Origin: Colias croceus
Taxonomy: Eukaryota; Arthropoda; Insecta; Lepidoptera; Pieridae
DNA length: 64,000 nt
Assembly: GCF_905220415.1 (NCBI RefSeq)
Contig: NC_059551.1
Location: forward strand, 1,498,001-1,562,000
Direction of reading: 5' to 3'
A program made the position numbers and the translations under genes. Position 1 is the stretch's first letter, and each line of letters starts with the position of its first letter. This document shows positions 35,538 through 47,100 of this stretch, in pieces. The notes beneath the pieces were generated by a model, which did no database searches, was not told the DNA's origin, and saw only the letters and a list, made by a program, of their open reading frames with translations.

Positions 35538-36385
35538 TCTTTAACCGACTTCAAAAAAAAGGAGGAGGTTATCAATTCGGCCGGTATTTTTTTTATGTAT
35601 GTACACCAATTACTTCGAGGTTTCTGAACCGATTTACGTGATTCTTTTTTTTGTTCGGTGCGGGATGGTGTCGAATTGGTCCCATAAAAATTTTATTCGT
35701 ATAGGCCCAGTTGTTTTTATTTTATGAGCATTTTTGTCTGTGTTTAAGAAAATGTTGAAAGTAACTTTGATTCACTTCCCGGTAACCGATTGAGCTGAAA
35801 CTTCGTAAAAGTATGTAAATTGGATAGCGATGAAACATTGTCATGACATAGAGCTATTCGATGATGGAATCGGAAGGTGGCCATAGGAACTCAGTAATAT
35901 ATTGACTCAACTTTATCGAGTTTGGGCTCGTTTGATTCGTGTTGAAAAATACACTAAAAAGTATTAAATAAAAATAACTGCGTTAAAAACAACCGACTTC
36001 AAAAACGCAAAAGTAAAAAATAAAATAGATTTGACATTATTAATTACTACATATTATTTGACAGTGGACAGACGACCTGATCAAAGTGGCGGGGAGCCGC
36101 TGGATTCAGGCCGCTGGTGATCGGTCGTTTTGGAAATCTTTGGGGGAGGCCTATGTCCTGCAGTGGACGTCTTGAAAGGCTGGAATGATGATGATGATGA
36201 TGACATATTATTTAGATGTGCTATTTACTATAAAGGTTTGAAGTCGGTGCCAAACACTAAGCACTCAGTATTAAGCCCGTGCACCGACATCAAACCTTTA
36301 TAGTAAATAGCACATCTAAATAATATTATGTAGTAATTAATAATATCAAATCTATTTTATTTTTTTACTTTTGCGTTTTTGTATA
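35538..36385. mobile_element. Foldback element split by a LINE insertion
   Basis: Contains AACCGACTTCAAAAA words and arms of about 100 bp: 35988-36059 plus 36204-36250 pair with 36284-36385 (AAACGCAAAAGTAAAAAA, ATTAATTACTACAT, AGATGTGCTATTTACTATAAA). The left arm is interrupted at 36060-36202 by an RTE-type LINE tail. Confidence 0.65.
36060..36202 (+). mobile_element. RTE-type LINE 3' fragment with target-site duplication
   Basis: Frame 36065-36175 reads WTDDLIKVAGSRWIQAAGD, then RSFWKSLGEAYVLQWTS and stop, the usual C-terminus of RTE-like reverse transcriptases, followed by an ATG-repeat tail. ACATATTATTT occurs on both sides (36049-36059 and 36203-36213), so it is a 5'-truncated insertion. 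Confidence 0.8.
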
Positions 36386-36639
36386 ATCTGTTATCTCCTA
36401 TAACATCTGTGCCTTCTTTGACATTGACATGACCTTGTTCCTATATTACTTGCTCTGTGGACATGACGTGCCCGTGGACATGACATTTTTGTTTTGATTT
36501 GCTGAGCACATCACCCAGCGGTTAATTTAAATTTAAATTTATATTAATTAATAAAAAAATGATTAAAACCCATAGTTTTGTATTATGAAAACGATAATAT
36601 TTTTTCATGGTTTAAATTGCAGCATTGGTTTTATTGTAC

Positions 36640-37639
36640 ATGGTAATGAAGAAAGCCGGCGCGGATCCAAAAGTTAGGAAAACTTTTGTACGAAACTGTG
36701 AGCAAAAAGTAAAAAACAACCACAAAGTTGTTCATGATGTTGCGGGATCATCCAAATCTAGTGCAGTGCATTTAATTAAACCTATAGATCAAGAACTTGA
36801 TAAACCCACGTTGTGTTCGAGTGAAGTTTTGGCAAATTACTTAACTGACGCCAAGAACGCATTACCGAGGGCTAATAAACTTGATGACTTGAATCTAGAT
36901 AAAGCCCAACTTAGTAGTAAAGTAAAGTATTCATTAATATTAATTATTTGGTCTATGTTCCTATCTATGCTATTTTCTGTATACTGTTAGTTCAAAAAAA
37001 CTTACTTGAAACATTTTTGTATTCTACCTCTATGAAGGTTACCAATATCCAATCCAATATCAGGTTACTATTGCTATAAGAACGTAGTCCTTACAAAAAT
37101 ACATATTATAAGCTTCCTTCCTTCCTAATACTTTCTACCTATGAAGAAAGAAATGAACTAATTCTTTCTTATGTGGTTTCACAATTTCTATACAATATGT
37201 TCAGTTTAGTTTATCAGTTTGAGAAACTGACAATATTACACAAGTCTTATAGTGGTAAAATAAATTATCTATCAGCTACTTTATGAGCAAGTTTGGAAAA
37301 TTGATCATTAGAGTCTTAAAACCTCATCATAGTCAATTATTAATATATTTATTTTTTCAGGTGACAAAAAAATTAAACTTCCACTTTAATGACAGGATAT
37401 ACAAAAACTTAGTGGAACTCAACGCTGATGTTGCCTTGTCGAAAAATAAGAAAGAAAAGAAAGTAAAAACTAATTTGGTGAAGAAGGATCTAGAACCGAA
37501 TATAGAGGATTTCTGTCAGGAAGAGAAACGAGAGGATGAGTTGCCGCACATACCAGTAATAAAGCCTAAAGTTAAACCTGTGAAGCGAATTGAATCTAGC
37601 AACTTACATAAACTTGTTTCGTCTTTTGAAGTTTTATGA
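36640..37639 (+). CDS. Unrecognised two-exon gene, about 186 aa, lysine-rich
   Basis: Coding exons 36640-36921 (94 codons) and 37361-37639 (92 codons including stop), joined K|V across AAA|GTAAAG...TTTTTTCAG|GTG. The protein begins MVMKKAGADPKVRKTF, contains NCEQKVKNNHKVVHDV and CSSEVLANYLTDAKNALP, and ends SSNLHKLVSSFEVL. The second exon has a KNKKEKKVKTNLVKK basic run and an acidic EEKREDELP patch. No domain is recognised and no signal peptide is evident. Good splice sites, long open frames in AT-rich DNA and a nearby AATAAA argue it is real. An AG at 36621-36622 keeps the frame open to LVLLYMVMKK, so an extra 5' exon is possible and the start is uncertain. Confidence 0.6.
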
Positions 37640-37644
37640 CAAAG

Positions 37645-37650
37645 AATAAA
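37645..37650 (+). terminator. Possible polyadenylation signal of the 36.6-kb gene
   Basis: AATAAA six bases after the TGA stop. Another AATAAA lies near 37808. Which one is used cannot be told. Confidence 0.4.
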
Positions 37651-38327
37651 CATTAGCATATTATGTTTTTAAATTTAAAACGTAAATTTCTCAAAAAATA
37701 TTACATAAAGATATTATGTCTATTACCTTGAAGACAATATAATTTTGTATCAAATTGAGTTCTTGTAGTTATTACAAAAATTGTGATTAAATGTACAAAT
37801 TGATGTAAATAAATAGATATTGATTTCTTGAAAAAATATTATCTACATTTAACATGATAACCTTCCTTCTCCTTGATTAAACTTTGTAAAAATTGTTAGA
37901 TATTTTGACTAATAAATGGGGTCAAATTAAAAAAAAAAAATAAAACACATTTAAATTCAGCATAAATCTGTAAAAAAAAATTTGTACATATTTTATTTTT
38001 TAGTATCACTTTGAATATTGTAGTTTCTTCTATGATGTAAAATTTTTTTAATACTATCTTAATTACATAATATGTAAAATGTTTGTGAAAGATATTGTGA
38101 AGTTATCGTTTCATTCTTGCATACATATTTGATGTTGATTCTTTTTACAGTTTACTCAATAAATTATGTGATATCTGTGTGAAATTGCTGCTTAAAAAGT
38201 GTCCAAACTCGAGTCGAACTTAATTGATACAACATTGATGACATTTAATTCATAAGTAGTAGAATAATGAATAAATTATACAATACATATAGGGTTAACT
38301 AAACAGTTTTACTTGATAACGCGGCGG
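37651..38327. other. Intergenic region before AMD1
   Basis: AT-rich, several AATAAA words, no exon. The last 20 bp become GC-rich near the AMD1 TATA box. Confidence 0.4.
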
Positions 38328-38334
38328 TATAAAA
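38328..38334 (+). promoter_or_regulatory. TATA box of AMD1 (TATAAAA)
   Basis: TATAAAA in a GC-rich setting (GCGGCGG before it), 254-260 bp upstream of the AMD1 start codon. A start site about 30 bp downstream would lie near 38358 and give a 5' UTR of about 230 nt. Vertebrate AMD1 promoters also have a TATA box. Confidence 0.5.
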
Positions 38335-38368
38335 CCATTGAGCGCTCGAATGTTGGACCATTCGCCAA

Positions 38369-38380
38369 ATGTCGGTTTGA
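38369..38380 (+). promoter_or_regulatory. Short upstream ORF (M-S-V-stop) in the putative AMD1 leader
   Basis: If transcription starts near 38358, the only ATG before the AMD1 start is at 38369, giving a three-codon ORF. Mammalian AMD1 is translationally controlled by a six-codon uORF (MAGDIS). This one differs in sequence, so a regulatory role is only an idea. Confidence 0.25.
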
Positions 38381-38587
38381 AATACGCGCCGTCGCCGACA
38401 ATTTGCTCGCTCTGAAGGAAAGAGAGGTCAACCTTTCTCTCTCTACCATCATCTCGCCAATACTTTTGTTTCATTTTCTTCAGTCGACTTGCGACGCTTT
38501 ACCGTAGTGGTTGTGATATTGTTTCCTGTGGAAGATTTTTCTGTACAATTTATTAAATAAAACCTCCTCACATTACAAAACCTCGCC

Positions 38588-38709
38588 ATGGCTGAAACTG
38601 AAATAATATCTAATAGTGATAATAATGAGCAGTTCTTCGAGGGTGTCGAAAAGTTAATTGAAATATGGTTTACACCGGTTAAGCATGCGGACTTAAGAAA
38701 AATTACACG
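38588..38709 (+). CDS. AMD1: AMD1 exon 1
   Basis: MAETEIISNSDNNEQFFEGV through KHADLRKIT plus CG of an arginine codon; donor CG|GTAAAT. It carries the N-terminal beta-strand and the catalytic-site glutamates. Confidence 0.96.
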
Positions 38710-39114
38710 GTAAATATACAATTTTATATTATTAAGATATAAGAACTAAAACGTCTTTTAATTTATTTCCAATTAGAATATTGCAACGGAGAGGTTACCG
38801 GCGTTTTATTGAAATAACCTAAACTTTATTAAGTTACGTAAATTAAATAATTGTAGGTAGGTACAAAGAAATAAGCTGGCGATCAACAACAGTTCGCTTT
38901 AAAAGAAGCTTTTTGCCTCGTGCTACGGAAATTTGGAATCTGCTCCCGCCGGCAGTGTTTCCAATGAGTTACGATTTGGGGACCTTTAAGAAAAGAGCGT
39001 ACACCCACCTTAAAGGCCGGCAACACACTCGCCATACCCCTGGTATTGTGGGTGCAAGTGGGCGACGATGTTCACTTAACATCAGGTGACCCGTCTGCTC
39101 GTTTGCCTGCTATT

Positions 39115-39149
<35 letters not shown>

Positions 39150-42100
39150 TTTTCTTATTAGATTTATCACATATCAATATTTTAAGTATTAATTGAATTT
39201 TTTAGTTAGGTATTTATAGTAGAAACTTGAGCTACTCAAACACTTGATGTAAAGATTACTATTTTAGTACCTACCTATTTTATATTTTAACTTGAGAAAT
39301 ATTGTAAGTACTTAATTGTATAAATTTTCAAAGATGACAGGTCATAACTTTAAAATACTTTTCAAGAAATAAAACAGGACCTGTAGTCTGTACAAATTAG
39401 TCGGTAATTACCGATAACTTATTTATAGACCCGTCTTCAGCAATGAAAATGATGTCGCTTAATACCTCTCCCCAATTTGATGGAAGCATACAATGGATAC
39501 ATATTTGTTTATAATTTTTATTCTTCACAAAACTTTCCTTTATGCGTCAAAATATTTATATAATAATAGCCTTGTAGCAATGCATTTTTATCTAAATTAA
39601 TAACATCATTATTTCAATTCCGTAGATATATGAAAAATAAATAAAATATGGATTTCATGGATTTGGAAAATCATCTCTTTGCAACACATTCGAATATTGT
39701 CAAAACAAATTATTCTTTGACATTGTCAATCGTTATGATACTGACGTTTGATCTCGACAAGATCTCGAAGGCCCTTCTCCCATTACGCTACCGGTATCCT
39801 ACACGTCCGCGACTAGTATAGGTGGTCGTTTTTGCGTCGCGTTTCGCGCGTATCTCTTCGGAAGAAAGATAAAAAATTCTTATCATCATGTTGTAGTTCT
39901 CGTGCGGCTATAAAAACTCTACAATTTACTTATGTTTCTTTCAATATATGGATGAATCCAGTACTTCCTACTTTTACATCGTCACTGGAATCGCTCGACA
40001 TATCGTCCGTCTACAAAAACGAGGCACAATAATGATGAATTTAGTTATTTTTCAGTCGCTTAATATGCGAGCATCGGGCAGTGAGCAAATATCTAACTAG
40101 TATTCTACTCGAGTATCGTATTCTAGAAGTATCGAAATGGGAGAAGGGCCTTACGGTTTGTATGGGTTTGTAGATACGGTTGATAATATCGGAAACATTA
40201 TATATTATTATAATTTTATAATAAATAGAAGATATTTCACACTTCCGATGCTACATTATGATTTAACGCAATATTTTTTTCTCTTATTTAATGTTATTGC
40301 AATTAAAATAAAATAAACAAATAATGTTTTATTTTTAAGATGGTTTCAAAATCTTATTGAAAATGTTAAGAAGCCTCTTATATTATATTAAATAAATATT
40401 AAAATAGGTAGTGTACTGCTGTCTGCATTTATTCAGCCTAAATTATTGCATTCGAATATTCGATTAATTTCTTTTTGAACTTCTAGGATAATAAAATTAT
40501 ACAGATGAATACAAATAAAATAAAACGATCCAATTACGAAAAAAATTTATTAGAAAATTTTAATTTAACAGTTTATAATAGCGTAGTTGAAAATTTGGCT
40601 CAAAACCATCATCCCTCACCAACATAATAATTCTAGTAACTTGTTCATCTGTAAAATATAAAATTTATAGATAAATATTTATATTTAACACATAAATAAT
40701 ATTAACCGTGAACCGCTAAATCAATTGCATTGCATCCTTTGCTTATTAACTGTAATAAAATATACAATGATGCACATAATATAATATAATAATACAAGCT
40801 AAAAATACAAGTGATACAAATTATCCGTTCCGTCCTTAGTTTTAGTTCCGTCAGTTTCTATGATGTCTTAGAGATTTCTCAAAAGGCTTCGAATTGAGCA
40901 GAATTATCTTGTAGAGCTTTTGGAGTCTTTTGATTAGAATTTTATTGCACTTCACAAATAACAAAATATTACTAAACTAAAACTAATAGCTTTAATTATA
41001 TAAAAACATAACGCAGATTGATATTTTTTTAGGATATTTGTTATCCAATAGATTTATAGGACTTTTAAGAACATAATAAAAAATTATCCTCTTGAAAACA
41101 CACAATTTATATTTATTTTGATAGAAATATTATTTTCATGATTGATGATTGATGTCAAATGTCAAAAAAGTAAATAAAGAGATTGCCATACATGGAATTT
41201 TGGATTCCATGAATATGTAATTAATAGAACATTAATTAAACGATTGATATAAAAAATATCGAATTTGATTAAAATTAAATTAACTGCCATGTTTTTTTGT
41301 GCATAAAATTTGCTTTTTTTATATGCAATTGCAATTGTAATAATGCGAAAATTAATATAACTAATTTTAATTTACTATCTATTCCCTAAAACTAAGCTAA
41401 ATTTCTTGGAAAAAGAACACTAAATTTTTTAGGTCTATACTATAGTTACTGATTGGTTACTGATAATCGTTAGTTACCGACCGATTTCGGTCGATATCGA
41501 TGTCGATTAGTGTCGAGACTACACCTACAGGTTTATAATGACAGGGTAGAAAAACTTTCCAATCCTGTTTCCCAAAGTTATGTAAGTATATAACGGGTTT
41601 CAGGTTTTGAAGAACTTGCATTGTCTTGAGTTTTTGTACAAAACTTACTAAGATGTAAGTGAATGTTCCATAATTAATATTTAGAAACAAATCATTTTAG
41701 ATTTTTGGAAAAGTTACAAGAGGTATTGACGTTTTAAAATATTTATGTATAATGCTTATTATTTAAGACAATGCGGGTTCCTCAAAACCTGAAACCCGTT
41801 ACATACATAATTTTGGGAAACAGGATTGGAAAGTTTTTCTACCCTGTCATTATGAACCAGTTTTATTTCTTGGAAATTATTAAAGTTAGGACCTGTAATC
41901 TTTGAAAATTTATACAATTAAATACTTACAATAATTCTCAAGTTAAGATATTGAATAGGTAGGTAAGTACTTAGCTTAGCTATATTAATAATAAGACGTT
42001 GTATGTTTGTTTCTCACTTATGTCTAAGTTTATTTCGCTTGAGATTTTTTGGACTTTCAAACTCAAACTCAAACATTTATTTATTCAATTAGACTTCTTC

Positions 42101-44120
42101 GAGAAGCACTTTTGAAACGTCAATACATATTTTTAACATTTACCACCGTTTCGGCAAGCAGTATCTATGGAGAAGAATCGGCAAGAAACTCGATAGTTGC
42201 TCTTATCATTTCAGTATTACAATTTAATTTTACAAAATATGTAAGTATCTGTACGTATATATTATCATAATATGCCAAAGAACTGTCCTGTGGTTTACTT
42301 TCTATTGGAATGTTTTGGCAGTTGCTACCCTATCTTCTAATATATAAAAATCAATGCCACTTCGTTGTAATTCCATAACTCGAGAACGGCTGAACCGATT
42401 TCGATAATTCTTTTTTTATTATATTCCTTGAAGTACGAGGATGGTTCTTATGTAGAGAAAACGTTAATATGTACCACGGGCGAAGCCGGGGCGGACCGCT
42501 AGTAAAATATACAATTCTAATTGGACACTCAATAATTTAATGTTTTATTTTAATTTTAATTTAGTGATCAAATTAGATTCCCATTAAAAATTATTAAGGA
42601 AATTTTGTATATATTAAGTCCATAGCTTAATAATTTTAAATATTCTAAAACTGTTATTTTGTCCGCAGCCAACAATGGGAGAATGTATTGAAGATAGTGC
42701 GGTGTGAGATCATCTCTTTCACCCAGAGCGAGCAAGTTGACGCTTATGTACTTAGGTAAGTTCATTAGTACATAATTACATTTTACTTATATACAGAGTG
42801 TTCCGTAATTCTCATATTTACAATAGCACACTTTACTTATACATAGTGTGTTCACAATTCTATTTATAAAAAAGATTTAAAACATTCTTAAAAACATTTT
42901 GATAAGAACAATTAACAATTGAGGAAGACAATAAAGGTTTTATATTACAACTAGATTTCCGCCCGCGGCTTCGCACGCGTTTTCGAAGGAAAACCCGCAT
43001 AGTTAGTTCCCTTTCTCGTGGGATTTCTGGGATAGAAGTACCTATAGACTTATTACGAAAATTTATAAAAAAAAAATTTAGGACTAAAGACCGATTGTAT
43101 TTTAAGTACATACAAGTAAAGCCAGAGTTCATCGCTTAAACCGTAAAGAATTAGACGTCATTGTCTACATTAAAATCCGTGCAACATTGATAATTTTACG
43201 AGTGTGTGTCTCAATTACTCATGAACGTAGCGCGTGATATATTCGCTGATAACCGCTGCCCTGAGGTCTATGAATTATTATCGAAATTCGTACAATTTAT
43301 CAGTCATGTGGGTACATATTTAAATTTGTTTCTAAAATTAACTTAATTGATAAACTTAGTGTAAACATTGACTTGAATGCAGCGAATACATTAACGATTT
43401 TAATTAGGCGATGCGATGGTACAACTGTTCATAGTAAACCGCTCATTATTCAGATGTTTGACGAATTTTTCGTACTCAAATGGGTAATTCTATGGATGAT
43501 ATTTTTGGTTATGCTCTGTACCTAAGTAATAATTAATTACCCAGTTTTAATTACCCAGATGTACTTTTATGTTGCTAACTAGCTGTTCCCCCCGCGGTAC
43601 ACCCGCATTGATCCGCTCCTGTTGGTCTTAGCGTGATGATATATAGCCTATAGTTTTCCTCGTTAAATGGGCTATCGAACACCGAAAGAATTTTTCAAAT
43701 CTGACCATTAGTTCCTGAGATAAGCGCGTTCAAACAAACTCTTCAGCTTTATAATATTAGTATAGATATACCTTTAAATATTTATTGATAACTAGTGGTC
43801 CGCCCGCGACTCCGTCCGCGCGGATGTCGGTCTTCGCGTGGATGGTTTATTTCTCCATTTTGAGACCTCTGACAATAACATCTTATAAATATCTATTGGA
43901 CCCAATTCCCAAATACGGTTAGGCCTATAATAATACGCAACGTGTGTTCGCGGTTCTACGGAACAACGTCTATGGATAAAACTGAAAAATTAAGATTAAT
44001 TTTTTTCTACGTATTTTTCCAGGATAAAAAGTATCCTATTTTACGCCCAGGATAATAAGGTATAATTATACCAAGTTTCATCGAAATCGAACCGCTAGTT
44101 TTCACGTGATGCCTTCACAT

Positions 44121-44157
<37 letters not shown>

Positions 44158-47100
44158 AATTTTTTTAATCACATATTTGGGTTTGGTATCGATCCAGTAA
44201 CACCCCCTGGTATTTATTTTTTCAATATTTTCAATGTACAGAATTGACCCTTCTACAGATTTATTATATGTATAGATATTGACAAATGTTGTGTTGTTGT
44301 TTAACTCTTGCGATATTTAACTTTTCTATCCGTAAGATAGTCGACTTGTAGCAGGTCACAGGTGAAACACGTTTATGAATTTTCAATAACGAGTGTACAA
44401 AATCAATAAGAGCACCTTTTACAGTGAAGTGCATAGCCAGTTCGGAGTGCCCAGGATTATTTTCCGCTGAAAATAGTGAAAACCGAGCAATAAGGTCTAT
44501 ATTTGAATGGTGTGTTACGGAAAATCAATGAATGTAACAAGACTCTGAGATACGCACGCCTGCTTTTGCAATGGAGACTGGAGATTTATATGTAACTCCT
44601 TTATATACAAAATGTCGGACCTTTTACGAGTATATATTCCTTTTTTGACTACGGGCTTGCCCCGGCTTCGCTCGGGTTGACCTGGGATAAAAGAATAGCC
44701 TTTGTCGCTTCTGTTATATGAAAGTCTAGTCAACAGGGTAGCTTTCTTAGTTAGGGAAATAATTTTCATGATCGGAACCGTACTTCCGAACACAAAAATC
44801 ACAAAAAAACTTAACTACTACCTCTACCTTTATTTAAGAAACTTTATTTTATTATTTAAGTAATTCATTTATTTAATTTTATTTATGAAATTTTAGAACT
44901 TCTCCTTCTTCAATTATTATTAGGCTGTGAGATAGATAAAAGTACCTTACTGACCAATACTGTACCTACGCAGCATTAATTTTGCGCCTTCCTAAATACT
45001 GGGAATTTGGAAATAGCTAGACTGAAAATAACGAATTTTTTCTTTGGTAATTTTTTCGATTAACATTTAAAAGAATTTATAGGTCTAGACCAAGGTTTTA
45101 TACATTGTATATCCTACCTGTTACATAACGCATCCGGTATTATATTACAAATATATGCAGGTACAGGCAAATAAACGAAACGTGTTTTTTACTAATCAGC
45201 TTTATTTGTGTTTACATAATGTCAGGAAGAGTACATGTGTACAGATTTTTTTATGATTGTAGTTATGCTTATTGTATGTATCTATTGACCATTATTTATT
45301 TTTTTGTTATATTAGTTCATCATTTTGTAATCTTTTAAAAATAATACGTATACTTTGGAATTTACTAGCTGTTGCCCGCAGCTTCGCCCATGTGGGATAA
45401 ATTTTCGTGATACAAACTTTCATCCCCTTAGGGTAGAATTTATCAAAATCATTTTTAGCGGATGCCTACATAATCTCAATTGATCCAGTAGTTTGGGATG
45501 TGCGTTGATATAGTCAGTCAGTCAGTCACCTTTACTTTGTCTATGAGGAAGGTTAATGAGTAAGTTACCTACAAGAAAATTTATTAATTGATATAATTTT
45601 GATTAATTATATCTTGCATTTTATTTTTACTCATTTAAAAATAACTTATCTTTTCTGTTGCGTGATAATACCTATATACCTATCTAGTGCTTCTTTGTTT
45701 ATTAAAGAGATAATGATAAAACAAATACCACATAACTGAAAATCTTATTGTCTTCTGGTAAAATGTTTTTTAGGAAGATTAAATTTTTCTTTTCAGTCCA
45801 ACGTTCTATTCATTTGTTAATGGTTACATTGTAACATATTCACATATTACAATACATATATACATTATTACGAAATTGTATTTCGCCTTGAAAACCTGTA
45901 TTATTCGGGTGACCGTGAATCAGACCACACTATATGTGCCAATCTCAAATCCAAATCAAATTGAACCAGTCATTTAAAATATAGGTTCTATTAATAACTT
46001 GATAATAAGTGCTCTCCAAATAAAGAAATATATTTTTGATATTTTTAGAGTTAAAATAAATAAACATACATATGTATTCTAAGAATTTAAACTTCCTTCG
46101 AAGAGCTCGCGTACATTGTACAAGATAAGAACATTCTGAAAGACAAGATTTTCGGGTTATCATTCATCATTTACTACGGTCTTATTTTATCCGTAGTTTA
46201 AAATAATGTAAAATTGATATAAAGAGGCCGATAGCAAGGGGTAATCCAGAAGTCAAGTGATATATTTTGAGATAACCCTCATCAGATACTGTTTGAATTC
46301 TATAACACGGTCTTTGAGACCCACGATCTTAATTTAACCTTCATAATATATAGATATGACTAACCATTCATTTACGTCTAATTATTATGTAATAACTAGT
46401 TATTGGGCTTAGTAACGTGTGTCGATTTTTGCCGTTTAATTATGATGTGTTTTCCTTGTCCAAGTGTTACCGTATTTTTTCATGTCTGAAATGCTTTTAA
46501 TGTGTAGAGATTCTCCTCAAATTTGTCCATGAAAAGGAAATTTTTAGGACAAAAATACATTTTTTGTAGCCAATTTAGTCGACTGTAAAATTGTATGATG
46601 TTTGATTCTCGATGTTTTCCCCTTCATCGATTGCATTGTTCAAACATTGAAATATTGTATGTAATATGAAACTCTTTTGTGAATGTTATTGATCGGAAGT
46701 TACTCATTGATATAATTATTATGAACTAGCTTACCGCCCGCGGCTTCGCCCGCTTTGTCTAAAACCTAATAAATTATATACTAAAACCTTCCTCTAGAAT
46801 CACTCTATCTAATAAAGAAACCGCATCAAAATTCAAAATCCGTTGCGTAGTTTTAAAGATGACAAATGGACATAGGGACAGAGAAAGCGACTTTGTTTTA
46901 TACTATACGTAGTGATTAGTAATTACTCATACCTTCATTTAAATATGTGTTGTTTACAAACAAATCTCATATTCTCAACCAATTATGAGAAATTATCTAG
47001 TATAAGGAAAATGTCTTGTAAAACATATTTAAAATTGGCCAAACATCTACCCTCCTGGTCTTTTTCATATTCCTATTATGTAATTGTATCAAAAGTCTCT

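Noticed and set aside
44120..44155. CRISPR-like array of short repeats
   Set aside because: Simple (CAGA)n tract inside a Helitron-like element, with no spacers; a eukaryotic sequence.
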